The notes below the pieces were generated by a model that ran no database searches, was not told the origin of the DNA, and saw only the letters and a list, made by a program, of their open reading frames with translations. DNA of 64,000 nt, taken from assembly GCA_916700875.1 (NCBI GenBank), contig CAKAKS010000062.1:12361960-12425959 (forward strand), in the 5' to 3' direction. The position numbers and the translations under genes were made by a program. How positions within the stretch are numbered: the first letter of the stretch is position 1; every line of letters starts with the position of its first letter. Of the stretch, positions 12,905 to 23,579 are shown one piece after another. This DNA comes from Sebastes aleutianus. Taxonomy: Eukaryota; Chordata; Actinopteri; Perciformes; Sebastidae.

Positions 12905-13195
12905 TTGCTCACTGGTTCGCGTAATTTCACTTCAGTACGTAGCACACAGCGACGGAGCTCACGGAGCCGGAGAGCCGGGGTGCGGTCCAGGAGGAGGCGG
13001 TTCTCCCGGTCCCGCATGTTACCCGCCTCTCTGACCAATGAGAGCAGCGCTTTGATCATCCCGCAACACTTTGGACCAATCACAGACGCGCATACAGGCA
13101 GGGCAAAGAGTGCAGCAGGAGAAGCTGAACTTGAAAGAGGGAGGGCAGAGGGGTACAGATAAAAGCTGTGTTTAATGAGAGAGGTATGTGCATAC
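12905..13195 (+). promoter_or_regulatory. CpG- and CCAAT-rich promoter-like block
   Basis: The stretch is richer in CpG than its surroundings. On the plus strand it has CCAAT boxes at about 13037-13041 and 13076-13080 and a TATA-like GATAAAAG at 13158-13165, followed by a possible splice donor GAGAG/GTATGT near 13183. No matching coding exon was found in either direction, so the transcript, if any, is unknown. It may also be read on the other strand. Confidence 0.3.
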
Positions 13196-13373
13196 TAAGG
13201 ATTTTTATGACCATATAAGTAGCAGTCACTTTCAGGATGGGCTACATCATCCAGGGCCTCCCTCATGTGTCAACAGTCAGTCTGGCCAGTCAGTCTGCTT
13301 TGATAAACAAGTAGCAGTGATGACTCCGTACTATTTCTGCTGTAAGGCTGCCAAATATCCTACATAATCCTAC

Positions 13374-13396
13374 ACACACACACACACACACACACA
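13374..13396. repeat. (CA)n microsatellite
   Basis: About 11-12 uninterrupted CA units. Confidence 0.95.
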
Positions 13397-14894
13397 GACC
13401 CGTCTGGGCTACTGCGACTCATATCAGTAATGTGTTTGTGTCACATCAAAATACTTTCATTTCACAGACAAAAGGAGTCCTTTTTTGACTGTAACAAAAA
13501 CTCTGGCAATATTTTAACCTTTTTGAAACTGTATACGCTTCTATCCAATATTGGAAAGATGCTATATTCATAGGTGTTATATCAATAATACAGCATTTTA
13601 TTTATCCATGTTAGGTTTTTTTCTTCATTCCAAAAGGTCAGAGGTCAACAGCAGAACAGGGAGCTGGATTTCTGGCCCAAGGCCTAAATTGGCAGGATGG
13701 ATATTGGCCTTGATTGAACCTCAAAACATCATGTCACTTTTAAAAATAAATAAGTGCACCCTACTGGCCCCTGTTTCCACCAAGGGAATTCAAATATTTT
13801 GTTTAACTGCTTTATATAAACAATTTATGCTTGCTTAAGTTCTTAGAGGCTAATGAAAAACATATTTGCATGAAATCTAAGCAAACTAGAGAGGTTAAAA
13901 ACTACAGTTTCTGTTTAATAAAACATAAAAAATATGCTATCAATTGTAATGATAATTCAACATTTATGTTTGATCATGACATACTCCTCTACTCAGATAG
14001 AGCAGCAAACATGAGATTTTGCACAATTACACTTTGAAACTCTTAACTGCACTTTTTTATCATGTTCTGTCAGTGGTCAATGCTTGTTTACTTGAATTTC
14101 GCATTGATCTTTTGCATTTAGTTAAATCCACCTGTGCACCTCTCGGATAAATGATTACATCAAGATATAACAAGTGCAGCGCAGGTGTGTAATTTACTCT
14201 CACAGGTTCCCATCACTCAAAACAGGTAAGCCAGGATTCATGACCAGACACGCTGACACTACATGGGAACCGCTGCAGGTGATGATCTAATTAAATGTGA
14301 AGGAAACACTTGTTCAGACCTCTCAACACTCCTGACATTTGTTTTCATTGGCTCTTCAAAAAAGGCCCGGCTTGTTCTTGAGAGGTGTAGCAATGAGAGA
14401 TATATATAGAGAGAACAGGTTTATGCAGATTAAATCAAAGATGAAGCAACAGATATCTGGAGAATAGTTGTTTATTTGGATGTAGAAAATGAGGGGTAAA
14501 AAGATAAGACTTTGGTAGGAGAGAGGAAAGGGTGGCAGGACGGTGAAACAGAAAACTGAACAAAAAAGGGATGAGTGAGATGATGGATGTGGAGATGAAA
14601 GCTCTGCGGTGCTACTGCCAAAGTCTACACAGAGGTATGGAACAGTACAACGTGAACCTGTTTGCCTCAAATACTCTCCTGGGATTCAGATTGGGTGATC
14701 TGAGCCCAGTTTGCTGAGTGGAACTAAAGGCCCAGAGCCAATGCACATGCCACAACAACCAGAAGGGAGACATTAGCAATGGAAATTAATACATATTTTT
14801 CACTTTCTCCATGTGAAACATGGATTGAAAAATCAGCAGCTTTGTTTAAAATAAATTAAAATGAGCACATTTGGAACATGACTGGTAATGTTGA
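13397..14894. other. Non-coding stretch, no gene seen
   Basis: AT-rich sequence with only short, featureless ORFs and no recognised element borders. Confidence 0.4.
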
Positions 14895-15424
14895 TTAAAG
14901 AGGACCTAGTTTGCTTATTTTCAGGTGCATACTTGTATTTTGGGTTTCTACTAGAACATGTTTAAATGCTTTAATGTTCAAAAAACACTTTATTTTTCTC
15001 ATACCGGCTGTGCTGCAGCACCTCTTCTCACCCTCTGTCTGAAACGCTCTGTTTGAGCTCCTGCCCCGCCCCTCCCGAAAAAGCCCAGTCTGCTCTGATT
15101 GGTCAGCTGGCCTAGCACTGTTGTGATTGGTCAACTGAACCAAACTCTTCAGACTCCGCTCTAACTAGCTTTGTCTGAGGGCGTTCCAAACTAGCCGCTA
15201 GGCAGGTATTATGCAAATGTGTGCCTTGGTGACATCACCATGTTACAGAAGAAAAGGCGGGACTTCAAGCAAGGTATTTCAGGCAGGACAGGAGCAGTGT
15301 TTCTGTGGGGCAGAGTAACTTCCTTTGGCGTGGACTTTGGGCTTTGAACCTTTGCAGACCTTTTACATGCTCAAAAAAAGAACACACTAAAGAAAAGAGA
15401 AAAAGCATAATAGGTCCCCTTTAA
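14895..15424. mobile_element. TTAA-ended MITE, family A (long form)
   Basis: Begins TTAAAGAGGACCTAGTTTGC and ends AATAGGTCCCCTTTAA; 530 bp. Subterminal sequence TTCTACTAGAACATGTTTA is shared with the copies at 21.5, 27.6, 30.4, 61.5 and 61.9 kb. The same long interior (GACATCACCATGTTAC, CGCTAGGCAGGTATTATG) appears inverted at 21546-22028. No coding capacity. Confidence 0.75.
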
Positions 15425-16595
15425 AGGGTATGTGAGTTCATCTGACAGGGCTGTGGGGGTACGTCTGGAAAAAGAAAGAAGCACGGCTTTAGAGGAATTG
15501 TAGGTAATTCCACTCTTGGCCTCTTTATGTTTTGTCTTCCCTTCTACATTTAAGGGGTGATGCAGGAATGAGAAACAGATGATGCTGCTTTGTGCTCCAG
15601 GAATAAACAACTTTTTACACGACCTGACACAAATAGTGCTTCCATAGGTGACACAACTGCTGCTGAAGCACACCACACAAAGGCAACTCTTATGCCGATT
15701 TACCAAGAAAAGTTAAGTTCTAACAGGGGCTCAGGTATGGCTGGCATCCACTGACAAACATGGGAAAATCCCATTTTCTGTTCAACGTGTGATTTACGTT
15801 TACTATGTGTCACTATGACAGGAATGTGTCTGTGTGTTTTTCTATACGTTTAGCAGCTGGCCATCACATGTATGTATAGAGCAAAACATCGAACATTCAG
15901 CGTGGCTGCCTGGAAAATTCAATAAAATCTCACACTCTCCGGGAGGGATGGGAAATATCCGAAATTGTGAGCTGAGAGGTCAAAGGTCACCCCGTCACCC
16001 GTTACTTGAGTAGGACCAGATGCCAGGAGAGGAGAAGGGGCCGATGCAGAGGGAATGAAAGAGAGTGGGACTTCAAATAAACAAAAACTTCAAAACAACA
16101 AAAAGTTCCCCCCATAATAAAAACCTGGTGCTGAAAAAGAACACGAATTACACAACAATGACACAAAACAAACACACATGGGCACAGAGAGGAACGCAGG
16201 ATTAATAGGCAGGCATGAATTACCAAATATGGACACTTCTGACCTCACTATCTCCCTCCCTCTCTCTGCCTCCCGCTCTCCTTTCACTGTGACCTACTCT
16301 CTCTCTCTCTTTTCCCTTCAGCCGGTTGTAATAGCAGCAGGGTGTGTCTGTAATTCAGGGTGTGTAAAGCCATTATATCATTCAGTCAGAAAGAAAAGGA
16401 CCCATTCACTAACAGCATGTTAAAAGGGTGGCATGTTAACTCACTGACCACTCTCGCTGTGTAATCATTTGTTTGAGTTCATGTGTGTGGGCGTTCACGC
16501 TTCAGTGTCCGGGTAAGAGTGTGTCTGTGCCCTCATGCATGAAGACATATACATGTAGCTCACATCTGTGTGAAATCTGAGAGTAAATAGGTCGT

Positions 16596-17138
16596 TTAAA
16601 GCTGCAGTCGGTAACTTTGAGCAAATATAATAAAAAAAGTTATTTTTATAACACTGTCACTATATCCTGACAGTAGTGCATGAGACTGATGAAAACAATC
16701 ATGTTCCTGTGCTCACAGGGCCGGCTCTAGCCCTTTTGGTGCCCTAGGCGAAATTCAGATATGGAGTCCCCATTTGTTCATTTGATACCTTAATGCAAAA
16801 AAGGAGGAAGGGCGCCCACCAGCAATTTTCTTTTTACTTTCTAAAAAAATATTGTATTTAAAAACAAATTTTAGAAGGTGACCAGCGCCCCCCAGAAGGT
16901 GGTGCCCTATAGGTGACCGCCTATATGGCCTATGCCTAAAGCCAGCCCTGGGTGCTCCTAATGGTATTTGCAAGATTTCCCCATGCCCGAAGGAAAACAA
17001 CCTATCAGAGCAGAGCAACTAACGCAGCCGTCAATCACTGCTTGTGAAACTTGCAAACTCCGCGGTCAATCTAGGCAGCGCTGATCAAATATGAATCAAT
17101 ATTCTATTACTGTAATGCCTATTTTTCTCCTCAAAGGG
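16596..17138. mobile_element. Family B MITE, 3' truncated and interrupted by a hAT element
   Basis: Starts TTAAAGCTGCAGTCGGTAACTTTGAGC and follows the family B sequence to about 17138, where similarity stops. It is interrupted at 16716-16950 by another element; GTGCTCCTAATGG of family B resumes right after it. Confidence 0.7.
16716..16950. mobile_element. Nested hAT-like MITE (CAGGGCCGGCT ends)
   Basis: 235 bp, ends CAGGGCCGGCT and AGCCAGCCCTG (one mismatch as inverted repeats). Flanking octamers are TGTGCTCA and GGTGCTCC, sharing the core GTGCTC, consistent with a decayed 8-bp hAT target duplication. The internal GGTGCCCTAGGCGAAAT is a typical vertebrate hAT sequence. Confidence 0.8.
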
Positions 17139-17335
17139 GAACATTTGCTGATTAGCAGTGTGGCAAAACAGAGAGAACAGCTCTATTCTACACAATGGCT
17201 TCTAACAATTTTCAACCAAAAAGTTCAAGGAAATATGAAACCAGAGGAACTAAACTGAACAATTAAACCTGGAACTAAAAGTCCATTTAGCACATTCTTG
17301 TTTGTGTTTCCACTGCATCTAAAGCTCTGATGGAT

Positions 17336-17763
17336 TTAAAGCTGCAGTCGGTAACTTTGAGCAAATATGATGAAAAGTATTTTTTATAAAGACGTTGCTT
17401 AGTTTTGGTGCGGCTGTTTTCAACATGGCTGCAGGGGTCCCAAACTTTATCATTTTACAACTAAACAGTATTTAAAATATGTTTAAAATAACATTTGAGG
17501 TGAGAAATAGGCATTACAGTAACAGAATCTTCCAAATTGTTTTTATTGATTGACAGCTGCTTAGAGACAGCTCGGCTCTGATTGGTTGTTTTTGTTTGTG
17601 CGCGTTGGAGTCTTGCAAATGCCATTAGGAGCACAGGTGGACACAGAGGAGCATGATTTGTTCACAGTTTATCTGTTCCATGCAGTACTGTAAGGATATA
17701 GTGACAGTTTTATAAAAATAACCTTTTATTATATTCGCTCAAAGTTACCTATTGCAGCTTTAA
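17336..17763. mobile_element. TTAA-ended MITE, family B (short copy)
   Basis: 428 bp from TTAAAGCTGCAGTCGG to CTATTGCAGCTTTAA; inverted-repeat ends. It lacks part of the left arm compared with the 7434 copy. Confidence 0.75.
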
Positions 17764-18600
17764 TGCTCCCCTCACTCTGACCCAGATCCTCTGGCTGTGA
17801 CCTCTTACCTGACAGAAAAAATTCAACACACACGGTTGAATGTGAACCCAGTGTAAACACACTGCTGCTCAGTCCAGCGAACAAACCTTGTGTTTTGTTC
17901 GACATCATTCCCCAGTCATGTACAAACCCAAAAAGACTACTTCAGATCACACAGCCTCTTGATTCGATAAAGCAATATGTTTGTGTGCACCTAAAAGGCC
18001 AGAACCACAAATAATAATTAAGATAATTAACATAATGAGAGTATGGCAGAGTTATTTGTTTTGTCTCACCCTGTTTCCAGAACCTCCATCCGCCTCCTTC
18101 CCTCAGCAATCAGCTACACAGGAAGGAGTGATAAGACACATGTTGACTCACAAAACTCAGGAATGTGGAGTAAAGGGAAAACAAGCAACGCTTCCCCTCC
18201 TTTTGTTGAGATGTTTCTTTGTGAATTTACAATCTGGATTTGACAACATCTCTAATGCAGTCAATATGCTATCGTAAGCCATGTGTATGTTGCATGGGGG
18301 GAAAAAAGATGGGAGCGATATAAACAGCAACAGTGGCTGCTTTGTCTGGTTGGTATTTGTCTGGAACAGAACGGAGAGCTAACAAGGTGGAGGGCAGCAT
18401 ATGTTTAAAATATAAATACAGCTATGTATTTACTATAAACACAGAATGCTAGCAGGCCGTGCCAGATCTGGGTGTTGTTACAGAGTCCCACATACACACA
18501 CAAGCTTCAACACACAAACATGAACCTCGAACACACAGCAAAAACATCTTAGATCAGTGATTTCATTTCAACACACAGCAAACATTAACAGTTTCAGGGT
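17764..18600. other. Non-coding stretch, no gene seen
   Basis: No exon-like or repeat structure recognised apart from a short CA-rich stretch near 18.49 kb. Confidence 0.4.
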
Positions 18601-18620
18601 CTGAGAGAGGCGGTGCAGAA

Positions 18621-18724
18621 TGAGTCAGTAGAAGAAATCTGCAACTCTGCCTCTCGGCCCGTTTGTTCAGCAGCAGCAGCAGCAGCCGCTCGCTTCCCCA
18701 TGTCTTTTTCTTTGCCTTATATGG
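18621..18724 (+). promoter_or_regulatory. AP-1 site and perfect CArG box
   Basis: TGAGTCA (18621-18627) is a consensus AP-1 site and CCTTATATGG (18715-18724) is a perfect serum-response-factor CArG box; a short CAG repeat (18670-18687) lies between them. Together they resemble an immediate-early or muscle enhancer. Function and target gene are unknown. Confidence 0.35.
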
Positions 18725-18908
18725 TCACAAGAGTGGTTGAGTAAGAGAGAGAGACAGCGGGAGCGAGGACGGAGGTGTGGTCTATTGTTTTTGGCGGAAG
18801 AGGTGTAGGGTTACGCGCCGTTCTTGAACCTTTGGAGCTTGACCTCATCTATACAGTCACCTCTGTCTGAGAGGCAGACAAAGAGGATGAGCAGACAGCA
18901 TGGGGAAG

Positions 18909-18911
<3 letters not shown>

Positions 18912-18958
<47 letters not shown>

Positions 18959-18964
18959 TGTGTG
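18912..18964. repeat. (TG)n microsatellite
   Basis: About 20 TG units with minor interruptions; the opposite strand gives an artificial His-Thr ORF. Confidence 0.95.
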
Positions 18965-19671
18965 AGAGAGGGGGAGCAGCCTGGGTCATGAGTGTGAACA
19001 CTGAGGCCTCGAGACCAGTCTGACTGCTGGGAAGCAGAGAAAGAAGTGGTTCAAATGGCAGATCATTAACAAAAGGTGCCGTCATGCAGCACCAGACATC
19101 TCAAAACTATGCAGGAATGTCTTTCATCAAGCGCATTACAATCGTACATCTGGATCACCTGCTTATGTAACGTCACTGGAATTCCCCCCCCCTATTCAAA
19201 AAGTTGCTACTGAGCAGCTTTGTGTGAACACATCATTTGTGATGACCTAATCCGAGCCAGGACCACTAAAAAGTGCAGATGGAACATGTCAAATGATGAG
19301 GTGCACCTAATAACCCAGTCTGGAGGCCCTCGGCATTATTCTGTCAGCTGTGTGGGCTCTGTAATGACATGCCGGGCAGACAGGGGTGGGAATGTTTGTC
19401 GGTTAGCGAGTCGTGAGAGAAAACGGGGTGATGAAATTATGACTGGTGAAACTTCTCTGGCTGCAGGTGTTCTCCTGTCTACTTCAGCCTCATGTGACCT
19501 CGTTTAGTTGTTTCTAGCGGGCAATGACACAGAAAGGCCTTAATCCTACTGTACACTCCACACGCGGTGTCTCATAGGAAAGAGTCCTTGCACAGAAAGT
19601 GTGTGTAGTAGCACTTCCTGGTGAAACTGGTAAAAAGAAATTGTTGAATTATATTTTGTCTTATATAAAAC

Positions 19672-20375
19672 TAGGGCTGTCAGTCAATTCAAATAGTTAA
19701 TCGCGATTAATGCAAATTTGTCACACATTTTTTATGTGTTCAAAATGTACCTTAAAGGGAGATTTGTCAAGTATTTAATACTATTATCAACATGGGAGTG
19801 GGCAAATATGCTGCTTTATGCAAATGTATGTATATATTTATCATTGAAAATCAATTAACACACACATAATTACACAAAACAATGATAAATATTGTCCAGA
19901 AACCCTCACAGGTACTGCATTTAGCATAAAAAATATGCTCAAATCATAACATGGCAAACTGCAGCCCAACAGGCAACAACAGCTGTCAGTGTGTCAGTGT
20001 GCTGACTTGACTATGATTTGCCCCAAACTGCATGTGATTATCATAAAGTGGGCATGTCTGTAAAGGGGAGACTGGTGGGTACCCATAGAACCCATTTTCA
20101 TTCACATATCTTGAGGTCAGAGGTCAAGGGACCCCTTTGAAAATGGCAGTTTTTCCTCGCCAAAATTTAGCGTAAGTTTGGAGCGTTATTTAGCCTCCTT
20201 CGCGACAAGCTAGCATTACATGCTAGTATGGTTGGTACCAATGGATTCATATGATGCCAGTATCTTCACTCTAGCTTTTAAACTAACCTACAACCTAAAA
20301 ATCGCGAGTAAAGAAATTAGTGGCGTTAAAATAAATATGCATTAACGCGTTATCGCGTTTACTTTGACAGCCCTA
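19672..20375. mobile_element. hAT-like element (TAGGGCTGTCA ends)
   Basis: Begins TAGGGCTGTCAGTCAATTC and ends TTTGACAGCCCTA, imperfect inverted repeats; about 704 bp. Flanking octamers TATAAAAC and CTTAAAAC match at 6 of 8 positions. The ends are rich in CGCGATTAA / TTAACGCG sequence common to a widespread fish family. No ORF. Confidence 0.8.
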
Positions 20376-21110
20376 CTTAAAACACTTAACATTTCCTTGT
20401 TGCTGCATTGCCCAACTGTTAATCATTTACAATGTCCAGTGATAACGAACCAATTCATTACATTACTTTGCTTTTATAATTGGGAACCATAGCAACCACC
20501 AAACAAAGAAGGCTGAAGAAGTCAGAAATCTACAGTGCAGAGGGGTCTAGGGGCCCCACAGTGTGTTGATGTGACTGTTCAAAGACTGGAATCACATGCA
20601 TTTGGACTGGCGAGAGACGGGCAGGTGGTCTGAAATATTATCTAGCAGGTTAAACTGAAAATAAGATGCTGAGCGAAGCAGTCAACCGGAGGGTCAGAGT
20701 CCGTCTGACATCAACTCTGATGTGAAGTGAGGAGGAAGGCAGTTTGGTAGGATGTTTGATCAGGACTCAAGGCATTATAATGTCCAGATTAGAGAGACAG
20801 ACTAGAGGGCAGACGCTGTTGATTTGAGGGGATGGCAGAAGGGAGGTAATTTATAGTGGTGGGTGGTGTGTGTGGGCGTTTCAATTCCACTGATGAGAGG
20901 GTTGTGACAGCATGAGTAACACCTACGTGTTCAGACAGAAGGAGGAGATATGGGGGGGGACATATAACGTATAATAGAACAGGGAATAATTGAGGGCTAC
21001 GTCAAGTTCATCATTCAAACACTGTTTTATACTCTGGGAAAACCTCCCATTCATTTCCACAGTGAAACAAACTTAACTTAGAATTAAAGAAGACTTATTA
21101 TCCTTTAGTG

Positions 21111-21527
21111 CAGAGGCTCTCAATCTATTTTCAGCCAAGGACCCCTTACATTACAGAGAATATACTAGGGACCCCCTCATGTATGTCCCTTGGAATAATT
21201 TGATATAAACTATTTTTTTACCCTTGTATAGTCTTAGTTATGCGAACGAACAATATAGGAGAAATGTATTAGAAAGATATTAGACATGTATTAAACATAT
21301 TTGCAGATTTTAAGAGTTATAGATTTGTTAGATTAGAACGTAATCTATTAACCATTAAACTGTAGATTTAAAAACTAAAATATTATTCGTTGAGCTATGA
21401 AGCCTTTTGTAAAAGAAATAAATTCTATCATGATAATTTAAATTAATAAATCTGTAAACTTTTCACAGGCCCCCTGGCAGAGTGTCGCGGCCCCCTGGAC
21501 CTTGGACCTGGACTTTGAGAATCACTG
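21111..21527. mobile_element. hAT-like element (CAGAGGCTCTCAA ends)
   Basis: 417 bp, ends CAGAGGCTCTCAATC and TTTGAGAATCACTG. Flanking octamers CTTTAGTG (21103-21110) and CTGTAGTG (21528-21535) agree at 7 of 8 positions, fitting a hAT target duplication. Confidence 0.8.
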
Positions 21528-21545
21528 CTGTAGTGTGTTATATAG

Positions 21546-22028
21546 ATTTTTCTGCATGTAAAAGGTCTGCAAAGTCCACGCCAAAGGTAGTCACTGTCCT
21601 CCACAGAAACAATGCTCCTGAACTCCCTGAATTGATTTGATTGAAGTCCCGCCTTTTCTTCCGTAACATTGTGATGTCACCAAGTTAGGAGCATAATACC
21701 TGCCTAGCGGCTAGTTTGGCCCTCAAATAAAGCTGGTTAGAGCGGAGCAGGAGCGGAGTCCGAAGAGTTTGGTTCAGCTAACCAATCAGAACAGACCAAA
21801 CAGAGTGGGCCAGCTGACCAGTCAGAGCAAACTGGGCTTTTAGGGAGGGGGCTTCGATTTAGGAACTCAAAAAGAGTGTTTCAGACCGAGTGGGAAACGA
21901 GGTGCTGCAGCACAGCCGGTATGATAAAAATACAGCGTTTTTTGAAAATTAAAACATGTAAACATGTTCTAGTAGAAACCCAAAATACAACTATGCAACT
22001 AAAAAGGAGCATAATATGTCCCCTTTAA
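21546..22028. mobile_element. Family A MITE (long form), inverted, end truncated
   Basis: Reverse-orientation relative of 14895-15424: it shares the internal segments CCTGCCTAGCGGCTAGTTTG and CATGTTCTAGTAGAAACCC. Its right end ATGTCCCCTTTAA shares its TTAA (22025-22028) with the next element. The left end lacks the terminal TTAA. Confidence 0.75.
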
Positions 22029-22677
22029 CCCTCCGATTATCTTTGGGGTCAATTTGACCCCATTCAATGTTTAACGTCTCTAAATAAATGATTAACATCA
22101 TTTTTTTTGCTTCATATTTAATGACTTTACCTAATTTAATGGGGTGAACTGGGTAAACATAAGATTAAAATGATGATATGTTTTCAATGTCCTGTACACA
22201 TGCTGTACGCATCGGTGTTCTTTGGGGTCAATTTGACCCCAGGCTGTTTTGGCTGTATAAAACATATAAGAAATATCAACATTTTAAACACATTTGTTTT
22301 GGATGATATTGAGGTCACTATAACATGCAACTTTATAATCTTCAAAAAGCTTTAGGGCCCTAGCCTAACATAACCATAACTGTAGTAGTGCGAGAACCAC
22401 TGATAGTTCACACGACATGGGGGAGGGGAAACATCATTCTCGCGAGAACTTTGATATTTCCCCACGCTTTGGGGGCGGCAAAATATGGTTCCTGTGAAGA
22501 TATTGATTTTATTTAAAGGGTTATTTAGGTAGTCAACAAACAAACATAAAGTACCTGACACATAAACTTGGGTAACAATTTTAATTATAATCATTTTCTG
22601 GAGGTTTAAATTGCTGGGGTCAAATTGACCCCAAGGATAAAAGATGTTAGTAAATTTAAAGGTAACAGGAGGGTTAA
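22025..22677. mobile_element. TTAA-ended element with TTTGGGGTCAATTTGACCCC motif
   Basis: Begins TTAACCCTCCGATTATC and ends GGTAACAGGAGGGTTAA, inverted repeats ending in TTAA; 653 bp. The palindrome GGGGTCAATTTGACCCC occurs near 22045, 22223 and (with one change) 22617. It is a common teleost repeat and holds no gene. Confidence 0.8.
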
Positions 22678-22838
22678 AAACTCTGCCTCCTTCCAGTGCT
22701 GTCAAAACAACCAACACGGGGAAAGTACACAGCTACTATATTGCATCAGTGTCATTAGGGATAATAAAGCTACGACCTTGTCTTTTTTCCCAACCACAGA
22801 TAAAAACACAATTCAAATACAGAACATCTTCTGACTCG

Positions 22839-23579
22839 TTTATTACTTCACTTGGTCATGTTTCCGGTACAGAGAGTTCATTTCAGTAATAAACTAAATC
22901 AAACTCATGTGTGCAATTCCCACTTGACGTAAGCTTCACAGTCAGGACCCAGAGACACACAAACACACACACACAACATCCTTTCTCACATTATTAGGCA
23001 TAATGGTGTAAAATGACCATGTGTGGCTTTGCGATGTTAATAGAAATGCCACCATCTGGTGGACAAAAGCAGGAACTACAGGTAACACTCTCACAAACCT
23101 CATTCAGTATTGTCAGCTTTTAAGTTAAATCCTCTCCACCGCTAAAACTAAAAGAGTTCATCCCTCATTTTAAACAGTATAAGTGCAGTACAGCGGTGTG
23201 TTTTCCATTCTACAGACTTTAACAGAGAACGTAGATGCCGGCCCAGCTGCTCTTGTAATGAGTAGAGCCGTGGAGCCGTCACATTATTGAAAAGAAATGG
23301 AACTGCTGCGAATTGGAGCATGGCGTGAACTAAAGGGTTAATGGAGGCACACACCCATCTCTATACTAAAAAAAAAGAAAACAGAAGGAGACAGAGACGG
23401 AAGCAGTAAAGCAAAGCTGAAGTGGGTGTGTCTAGGGATGGGTGTGAACATTTGAGTGTTTGCCAGCTGGGATTGTGGCAAGGTTTTGTTTACTTATTGG
23501 CTCAAGATGGCAGCCAAAATCATACAAAACATCACCATAACAGTGGTGAACGGCAGGGCAGGGCGGGGACAGAGCTGGT
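22839..23579 (-). other. txn2: txn2 3' UTR with poly(A) signal
   Basis: After the stop codon at 23580 the minus strand runs about 740 bases to an AATAAA hexamer at 22844-22839 (TTTATT on the plus strand). Another AATAAA overlaps the stop codon itself (plus TTTATT at 23579-23584), but it is unlikely to be the only signal because cleavage would leave almost no 3' UTR. Extent is inferred. Confidence 0.45.

Noticed and set aside
12754..13083. 109-codon minus-strand ORF containing MRDRENRLLLDR
   Set aside because: The CpG-rich promoter-like sequence keeps frames open by composition; no recognisable domain and strongly biased to Arg, Leu and Lys.
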